Positions 58,365-64,000 of a DNA stretch of 64,000 nucleotides are shown one piece after another; the stretch's first letter is position 1; each line of letters starts with the position of its first letter. The DNA is taken from the NCBI GenBank assembly GCA_965261795.1, contig OZ253476.1, forward strand, positions 4,154,001-4,218,000, given 5' to 3'. A program made the translations under genes and the position numbers. The notes beneath the pieces are model-generated. The model worked only from the letters and a program-made list of their open reading frames with translations, made no database searches and was not told where the DNA came from. The stretch comes from CBDCFV01 sp965261795. GTDB taxonomy: Bacteria > Chloroflexota > Dehalococcoidia > Lucifugimonadales > UBA3495.

Positions 58365-60128
58365 CTAATTGGGCAACGACAGTCCGTACCGGGCGGCAAG
58401 CTCATCTATACCTGAGGATACTTGACGACGTAGCTTGTCCGATGTGTCGCGCTGCCTGTCTACGGCATCGTACACTCCGGCGTCAAAGGGTTCCCAAGTG
58501 TTGCGCAGGTCGCGGACCGACTTGTGCTCCCTGTCAGCCGCCTCAACCAACAACTCTCCCATCGGCCTCAAAAAAGTCGCCTTGGGCAGTCCTCGAACAT
58601 CGGCGCTCAGATCAGAGAACCTAGCGGCGAATCCGCCCAAGGCTCCTATTACTTCGGCCCGATCGCATCCGCCTTCAGTGCTGCGCCACTCGTCATAGTC
58701 ATCACGGAAGTCGTCAAGTTGAGCCATCAGCCGCTTGTGCTGCGCTGCGAAGCCGTTCACTTCCTTGCGGCCTTCGTCGGAGACCTCTTCTTCGATCTTG
58801 GACAACAACTGCCCGGCCTTGCGCCGTGCTGTGTTGGCTTCCACCAATTGCCTGTCAAAGGCATAGAAGACCGCCGGATCGGCAGTGGACGGTTCCTCTT
58901 CCTCTTCCGAATCCGCCTCGGCATCGGCCTCGAACAAGCCATTACCGCCTAAGCCGCCGGACCCAAACCCGGAAGATTCTTCCTCTGATAAGGGTTCCGG
59001 TAAAGGTTCCGGTTTTGTTGGCGGAAGATTGCCATTTCCTTCGACCGGCGGAGCAGGAGTGGAGATTTCAGAGGAATCATCCTCGGTCGACGGTTGATTG
59101 CTAACAAACTCCCCCGGTTGTCCCAAGTCGCCTCGCAAAATCCGCAGCAATAAGTCCTCTGCCTCAGCCGCCTCCGCTAAAATATCCGCCACATCGCCTG
59201 TACCGGCAGCGGAGGGCAGGTCTCGGGCGGCCTGTGCTACTCCTCGGAACTCGTTGACCAGCAGGTTAATTCCTCGGGTCCTTTGAGCGGCATTGTAATT
59301 TGGCTCGGAGGACCGGAAGGAGTCGTAGTTGCGATGGAACTGGTCCCAAGCCTCATTCAACTCGCTGACAGCAGTGCTGAATTCGCTAACGTCCTCTTGA
59401 GCGTCGGGGCTTATCCTTGCTTGAAGATCGTCTAAGCTATCGGAAACCCCTTTCTGAATTTCCGACGCTTGAGACCGGGCCAGAGCAACACCTTCGTATA
59501 CCGAGCCGGCCCCGTCATTCGCCGGATTATTCCCGTTTGCCGGATTATTCCCGTTTTCGGTAGCCCCGACTTCTCCGGCTCCTTTCTCCTCCGGCGCTAC
59601 CAAGGCTCCGGCTGCACTCGAGGACGGCGTGTTAGTTGCCGAGGCGCTGGGTTGCCGGTTCTCGGCCAAGGCGCGCAATGCTTCCTCTTCAACTTCGGCG
59701 GCTTCGATAAGCCGGTCGGAGAGATGCCTCACCAGAGGGTCCCTCGGCAGCGATCGAGCGGCTGCGGTAATGGCGGCGAACCGTCCTGTAAATTCATGGA
59801 GGGCTATCTGCACCGAACTCGCCTCGCAGTCCCTCAGCCCTTGATGCCAGTCTTGGAAGTCGCCATGAAGTTTGTCCCAGTCTGCGGACAATGCGGCGTA
59901 GCCACTGGCGAACTCTGTGGTTGTATTCTTAACCTCCGCCGGGACCGGCGTGGGTGTGGGCATCCGCGCCTCGGCAGGCGGCAACTTGGTGGTAGGTATG
60001 GGAGTGGAGCCGCCCTGAGTTGGCGCGGACTGGGACGGAGCAGCCGGTTGGGGGGCTGCGCAAGCAATCACCGCAAGCATGGAACCGGCTGCCAGCAACC
60101 CCATAAGGCTACGTAAGTTCATCTTCAT
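58365..60128 (-). CDS. Lipoprotein with threefold helical repeat, unknown function
   Basis: A 587-residue lipoprotein (lipobox VIAC, Cys23) I do not recognise. After a Pro/Thr/Ser-rich tether come three homologous helical modules at about 75-158, 250-335 and 460-545. Each has W-x-x-(L/F) then FxxWxxxL/YDxFRSSE/YDEWRSTE, an F(T/R/A)xRF or EFRGVAQA segment, AARSLP/ARDLP/VRGLP, and LIEAAEVEEE/LAEAAEAEDL/LVEAADREHK. Two modules are preceded by a shared coiled segment (about 211-250 and 422-460), repeated again at the C-terminus. Acidic low-complexity linkers join them. Its start overlaps the upstream gene by four bases. Confidence 0.8.
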   Translation of the reverse strand: MKMNLRSLMGLLAAGSMLAVIACAAPQPAAPSQSAPTQGGSTPIPTTKLPPAEARMPTPTPVPAEVKNTTTEFASGYAALSADWDKLHGDFQDWHQGLRDCEASSVQIALHEFTGRFAAITAAARSLPRDPLVRHLSDRLIEAAEVEEEALRALAENRQPSASATNTPSSSAAGALVAPEEKGAGEVGATENGNNPANGNNPANDGAGSVYEGVALARSQASEIQKGVSDSLDDLQARISPDAQEDVSEFSTAVSELNEAWDQFHRNYDSFRSSEPNYNAAQRTRGINLLVNEFRGVAQAARDLPSAAGTGDVADILAEAAEAEDLLLRILRGDLGQPGEFVSNQPSTEDDSSEISTPAPPVEGNGNLPPTKPEPLPEPLSEEESSGFGSGGLGGNGLFEADAEADSEEEEEPSTADPAVFYAFDRQLVEANTARRKAGQLLSKIEEEVSDEGRKEVNGFAAQHKRLMAQLDDFRDDYDEWRSTEGGCDRAEVIGALGGFAARFSDLSADVRGLPKATFLRPMGELLVEAADREHKSVRDLRNTWEPFDAGVYDAVDRQRDTSDKLRRQVSSGIDELAARYGLSLPN

Positions 60129-61450
60129 TTGGTCCGGTATACTCCTACAAAATCGCCAACCAGGCCTTGCCTGAAATCACTCGAGTACAGGAGGTCTAAA
60201 GCTGTTCTGAGCGATTGTTCCGAATCTCCCAAGACTACCAACGCATGGCGGTCAGACCCGGGATGAAGCAGGATGACGGCCGTACCCTCTTTCTCAATGT
60301 CTGTTGTAAACCGGGTGCGCAACACATCGTTCAACCCCAAGCCCGCAACTTCCAAGTACTGGGCCACGTCCGCGGCATCCTCGTAGAGTCCCAAGTACAA
60401 AGTGTCCTTGGTGATGTCCTCCACGGCCTGAACATTAGAATCAATGCGGAACTCCGACAACATACCCTTGATGTCAGAGACAACGTCGAAAAGGGACGAA
60501 CGTCCAAGCACTATGTCTACGTCGCCCTTAAAAAAGCTGGGAAAGTCGGCCAAGTCAAAGCTTCTTTCGCCGGTAGTCAAGTAATCGGCTATGTTGGAGA
60601 TCAGCCGGTCGTTGTCCAACACCGAGTTTCTGGGCGGAATCATGAATGTAAGATCCGTCAACGCCAGCACCCGCCCGTCTCCGGCCTTGACCATGGTGTT
60701 AAATGGGTGCGGCTGTTCCACCAAGGAAGAGCGGGTATCCTGGGCGGTCAAGGCCAATCCAGGGCCCGGAGCGGTGACGGAGCTTGCGGTGTAGAAAGCA
60801 ACTTGCTGTAGCCCGTCTGTGACTTCGTCCTCCCGGAAGCTTCGCATGAAGACGTTTTGGAAGTTAAGGTCATAGTCCGTCAGGTTATACAGGTAGTCTG
60901 ACCGGAACTTGACTCCGAAGCGTTCGGCCAAGCTATTGATGTTGTGGCTGCGCGTGGGGTCGCCAACCAACAGGAGCTTGCCGCCCTTGCGCAGGATATA
61001 CCTTTCCACCATGTCTGCTTCCGCCTCGGAGTAAGGAGAAGCCGGCGCCGCCACCAGCAGGCTATCGGCGTTGCGCAGCTTTTCCTCCATCAGCACGAGC
61101 CTGTCGTCCTGGGAATAGGAGCCAAAGCCTCCGCGGCTCTGCGCTGCACCCATGACATCCACTTCGTACCCTCGTTCGGCCACCCTGTCCAGCAGGGCGG
61201 ACAGCTCTGTCTTGAGGAATTGGTTGCCGTGAATACCGTCCACCAGCAGGGTCCCCTTTTGTATCAGGGGCAATTCCTCGAAGGCCCGCAGGCTTGACTG
61301 CGGCGCCGCGAGTTGGTCAACCGGCAGAACGACGGCAGGGGGCGGTTGGTAGGAACCGCGATGGAAATAGAAATAGGCGACCACGAAAGCGGCCGCGGCA
61401 AATAACAGAAGGAGGGCCAGCCCCCCGACTTTACTGAGCAGGCCCGACAT
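60125..61450 (-). CDS. DUF4350-like membrane-anchored protein
   Basis: A 441-residue protein with one N-terminal transmembrane helix (LALLLLFAAAAFVVAYFYFH) and an external domain of the DUF4350/GldG-like type: LPLIQKGTLLVDGIHGNQF, LVAAPASPYSEAEADMVERYILRKGGKLLLVGDPTR and ALTDLTFMIPPRNSVLDNDRLISNIADYL. A second part (about 310-441) resembles a thermosome-like alpha/beta module with VILLHPGSDRHALVVLGDSEQSL. It overlaps both neighbours (20 bases with the S49 gene, four with the lipoprotein gene), a strong sign of co-translation. Confidence 0.75.
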   Translation of the reverse strand: MSGLLSKVGGLALLLLFAAAAFVVAYFYFHRGSYQPPPAVVLPVDQLAAPQSSLRAFEELPLIQKGTLLVDGIHGNQFLKTELSALLDRVAERGYEVDVMGAAQSRGGFGSYSQDDRLVLMEEKLRNADSLLVAAPASPYSEAEADMVERYILRKGGKLLLVGDPTRSHNINSLAERFGVKFRSDYLYNLTDYDLNFQNVFMRSFREDEVTDGLQQVAFYTASSVTAPGPGLALTAQDTRSSLVEQPHPFNTMVKAGDGRVLALTDLTFMIPPRNSVLDNDRLISNIADYLTTGERSFDLADFPSFFKGDVDIVLGRSSLFDVVSDIKGMLSEFRIDSNVQAVEDITKDTLYLGLYEDAADVAQYLEVAGLGLNDVLRTRFTTDIEKEGTAVILLHPGSDRHALVVLGDSEQSLRTALDLLYSSDFRQGLVGDFVGVYRTK

Positions 61451-62480
61451 ACAAGTAATACACGTTAGGTCCGTTTACCTTGAGCGGAAAGCCCGGCAAG
61501 ACTTCCTCCTGGGTATCACCCAATCCCGATGTCATCAGGTACCGGCGAAGGCTCTCCATATCGTTAGTATTCTTCAGCCCGTCCATGGACCGGGAGGGAT
61601 CGGCTTCTTCGCTAAGAAGGTCAACAAGGTCTGCGGAATGGCCTATGGTCGGCGCAGAATCCATTCCCGACAAAGGTTCGATGATTCTGGCAAACTTCTG
61701 ATTGAAGCTGCGGAACACCTCGGTGTTTACGTCAACCAGTTCATAGTCGGTAACGCCAGCCAGCTCCGCCGCTTTCTCGATGCCGTCGCTGTCCCCGCCT
61801 ATCTCGTCGGCCATGCCATTCCTGACGCTTTCCATGCCGGAGTAAATGCGGGCCTGGAGCAGGTCCTCTTTGGTGAATCCCCTCTTGAACTTGTGACCTC
61901 GCTCGCTTATGACGATAGAACCGAAGGACTGTTTCAATTGGTCGGTCAGGCTGATGAAGTCCAGCCTGGACCCGCCATTGAGCTTGTATGGCCCCGTGGT
62001 CACCACCTGTTCACCGGGTGCCCGGGATATAAAGGGGCCAGGAAAGGACAGGATAACGCCCACGTTACCTACAAAGGAACTGGGCTTGGCGTAAAGGTAG
62101 GTGGCGCCCATCGACATCATGTACCCGCCGCTGGCCACGATGTCGTTCATGATAATGACTACGGGTTTCCTTTCCCGCAACTTCCGAGTCTCAAAGTACA
62201 GTTGTTCGCTGGCCGCCGCGCCTCCACCGGGGCTGTTCAGGCGTATGAATACGCCCTTTATGGAGTCGTCGCGCCCTGCATATTGCAGAAACTCGCTGAT
62301 TACGAACGCGGAGTTGTCGTTGATAATGGTGAACGGGATATCTATGACAGCGATCTTGGGCTTACCCGGAAATACATAGAAGAAAACCATGACGCCCAGC
62401 ACAATACCCAACCCGGCAAGCACCGGACCAGCAATATACCAGCGAGAAACCGCGCGCCACATATCTTCCAATCTATACAT
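61431..62480 (-). CDS. S49 family (SppA-like) membrane serine protease
   Basis: A 349-residue protease with one N-terminal transmembrane helix (about 15-36). The S49 core is VFIRLNSPGGGAAASEQLYFETRKLRERKPVVIIMNDIVASGGYMMSMGA, with nucleophile Ser117 in VASGGY. It then has FVGNVGVILSFPG and FTKEDLLQARIYSGMESVRNGMADEIGG, whose basic residues could supply the general base. It would digest signal peptides or membrane protein fragments. First gene of a three-gene operon with a membrane protein and a repeat lipoprotein. Confidence 0.88.
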   Translation of the reverse strand: MYRLEDMWRAVSRWYIAGPVLAGLGIVLGVMVFFYVFPGKPKIAVIDIPFTIINDNSAFVISEFLQYAGRDDSIKGVFIRLNSPGGGAAASEQLYFETRKLRERKPVVIIMNDIVASGGYMMSMGATYLYAKPSSFVGNVGVILSFPGPFISRAPGEQVVTTGPYKLNGGSRLDFISLTDQLKQSFGSIVISERGHKFKRGFTKEDLLQARIYSGMESVRNGMADEIGGDSDGIEKAAELAGVTDYELVDVNTEVFRSFNQKFARIIEPLSGMDSAPTIGHSADLVDLLSEEADPSRSMDGLKNTNDMESLRRYLMTSGLGDTQEEVLPGFPLKVNGPNVYYLYVGPAQ

Positions 62481-62673
62481 ATCTCAGGCACATACGCATA
62501 TCAACACGTTGCTTGGATTCTTATTGGTCAATACCGATGAATCATACTCTTTTCCAGAGAGTCCACCAATGTGAAGTCGATGGACATCATACGGACGGCC
62601 TATCTAAGTGTCAACCGAATGTTGAGTCGGGAACAGGGCCCTCTCGTTCAATGAGAAGGAAAACACCATGTAG

Positions 62674-64000
62674 TCAGGATTCATCCAAATACACAAACCG
62701 GAGCTTGGGGATGGTCATGGGCACTAAGTGATATCCCTTGACACTGGGCTTGATCAAGACTTTACTTTCGGTGCTGTGCCAGAGCGGGACCCATGGGGCA
62801 TCGTCCACTATCAATTGCTCGATCCGGTTGTATTGCTCGAAGCGGGCCGCTTGGTCCTGCTCGGTGCGGGCCGCCTCCAACAGAGAGTCCACTTCCCTGT
62901 TGTTATAGTTCATCCAGTTGTTATCGCTTTGGCTATGGAACATTATGTCCAGGAAGTTCTGCGGGTCCGGGTAGTCGGCGCTCCAAGTGAGAGTAAACAT
63001 CTGGAAGCGCTTCCTGTGAACGTCCTGCAAAAAAGTGGCCCACTCGGTCTGCTGGATTTCCGCATCGATGCCCAGAACGTCCTGCCAAGTCTTGAGCATC
63101 GCTTGCAAGTCCAGTCCTACGCTGGCGCCGAAGTTGCCTGCGACGGATATAGTCACAGACGGGAAGTTCTCCAGGTCGCCCCCATATTTCGACTCCACCA
63201 GCAACTGTTTGGCCTTGTCGGGATTGAATTCATAGCCGCGAAGGTCCGGGTTGTACGAGGGGAATCCAGGGGGAATAATCCCTTTTGCAGGCACAACCGA
63301 GTCTTCCATGACTTTGGTTGCGATCTCTCGTTTGTCAATGGCGTAGTTCAAAGCCTGCCGGACCTTCACATCATCGAAGGGTTCCTGCTCGAAGTTCATA
63401 GCGATGAAAGAGACGCTAAAACCGGGCGGCGCGGTGGCAAGCTCGGTGCTGAGCGGATTGGCCGGGTCCTGCACCCTTTCCAAGTCCGTCAACCCAAGTC
63501 CGGTAATATCAATTTCGTCGTTCTCGTACATCAACATGGCGTCGCCGCCGCTGAGGATGAACTCCACCTCGTCCAAAAACGGGGGGCCCAAGTGATAGTG
63601 CTCATTGCGGGACAGGACTATGGCCTCACCCACGTCATACCGTTCCAGCCGGAATGGGCCGGTCCCGTTGGGCTGGAAAATCCAATTGTCATCATCGCCT
63701 TCAACGTTCCCCCGGTCCAGGACAAATCCGGTCGGATAGGTCAGCTTGGCTATGAAATATGACTTGGGGGCGTCGATACTCAGCTCCAGGGTGTGGTCGT
63801 CTACGACTCGCAACCCCGTTATAGACTCAGACTCCCCGTTGAGCTTGTCGGACACACCAACCACGTCGCCAAGGTAAAGGTCCGTCACGGGAGATTCGGT
63901 TAGGGGGTCGGCGGCCCGCTCCAACGACCAACGGAAGTCCTCGGCAGTAACCGGTGTCCCGTCGTGAAACTTGGCGTCTTCCTGTAACCTGAAAGTAAAC
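62674..64000 (-). CDS. ABC transporter substrate-binding protein, SBP_bac_5 family (partial)
   Basis: The gene runs off the right edge, losing its N-terminus; about 440 residues are seen. Family 5 marks are KFHDGTPVTAEDFRWSLERA, GTGPFRLERYDVGEAIVLSRN, VRQALNYAIDKREIATKVM, TLTWSADYPDPQNFLDIMF and IVDDAPWVPLWH. It is more like ordinary DppA/OppA proteins than the three others in this window. Whether it has the charged tether cannot be seen. Confidence 0.92.
   Translation of the reverse strand, partial: FTFRLQEDAKFHDGTPVTAEDFRWSLERAADPLTESPVTDLYLGDVVGVSDKLNGESESITGLRVVDDHTLELSIDAPKSYFIAKLTYPTGFVLDRGNVEGDDDNWIFQPNGTGPFRLERYDVGEAIVLSRNEHYHLGPPFLDEVEFILSGGDAMLMYENDEIDITGLGLTDLERVQDPANPLSTELATAPPGFSVSFIAMNFEQEPFDDVKVRQALNYAIDKREIATKVMEDSVVPAKGIIPPGFPSYNPDLRGYEFNPDKAKQLLVESKYGGDLENFPSVTISVAGNFGASVGLDLQAMLKTWQDVLGIDAEIQQTEWATFLQDVHRKRFQMFTLTWSADYPDPQNFLDIMFHSQSDNNWMNYNNREVDSLLEAARTEQDQAARFEQYNRIEQLIVDDAPWVPLWHSTESKVLIKPSVKGYHLVPMTIPKLRFVYLDES

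Noticed and set aside
1..64000. tRNA, rRNA or riboswitch, including a cobalamin riboswitch near the corrinoid locus
   Set aside because: Scanning intergenic stretches by eye revealed no cloverleaf, rRNA segment or B12-box-like sequence. A covariance-model search would be decisive and was not possible.

Overview
The window looks like a chromosomal segment of an uncultured member of the Chloroflexota, most likely Dehalococcoidia/SAR202-like. This is inferred, not proven. The pointers are peptide-type ABC binding lipoproteins carrying the charged VVEKEVIKEVEKP tether after the lipobox, a very high load of scavenging and catabolic enzymes, and dispersed GC-rich palindromes plus minisatellites. 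The enzymes include amidohydrolases, luciferase-like flavin monooxygenases, short-chain dehydrogenases (SDRs), a sulfatase with its maturase, a molybdopterin hydroxylase subunit and corrinoid methyl transfer proteins. I saw no rRNA, tRNA, CRISPR array, phage genes or transposase.

Layout. 1-176 is the start of a copper amine oxidase. 657-6858 is an ABC importer operon with two tandem paralogous binding proteins (the second broken by a frameshift) and two permeases, followed by an M24 peptidase. 8086-11273 holds a formylglycine-generating enzyme and a Cys-type sulfatase, separated by a 24-unit minisatellite. 11370-12818 is a DEAD-box helicase. 13154-17130 is a second ABC operon (binding protein and two permeases). 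Neither ABC operon has an ATPase gene in the window. 17545-20396 is an FG-GAP propeller protein overlapping a major facilitator superfamily (MFS) transporter. 20468-28324 holds assorted genes: a PaREP1-like protein, an M19 dipeptidase, CinA-C, a DsbA-like protein, a secreted subtilase, a coiled-coil nuclease-like protein, a Zn-ribbon Nudix protein and a VOC protein.

28511-34701 is a catabolic island: two SDRs, a nitroreductase, two amidohydrolases, a luciferase-like monooxygenase and a TauE/SafE exporter. 34866-41199 has an Asp-box propeller, a Uma2-like protein, an arylsulfotransferase-like protein, an LVIVD propeller and a YtcJ-like amidohydrolase. 41335-44047 has a SWIM zinc-finger protein, a DUF429 protein with a small membrane partner, and a LigB-type dioxygenase. 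44181-44575 is a second minisatellite, apparently grown from one arm of the dispersed palindrome. 44915-49250 holds a solitary molybdopterin hydroxylase large subunit lacking its usual catalytic Glu, a SirB1-like protein and an HsaA-like flavoprotein.

49440-56721 is a corrinoid methyl transfer locus: homocysteine methyltransferase, an unknown protein, a UroD/MtaA-type methyltransferase, a corrinoid protein, a small four-Cys protein and a reductive activator of corrinoid proteins. It is interrupted at 51080-52933 by a HicBA module, a DUF4268 protein and a triple-DUF433/DUF5615 module. 56841-58274 is an amidase. 58365-62480 (minus) is a tightly overlapped operon of an S49 peptidase, a DUF4350-like membrane protein and a lipoprotein with a threefold internal repeat. 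62674-64000 is a partial binding protein.

Two copies of a ~125-145 bp non-coding element with 13-bp terminal inverted repeats (MITE-like) lie at 23298 and 39438, each carrying the dispersed palindrome.
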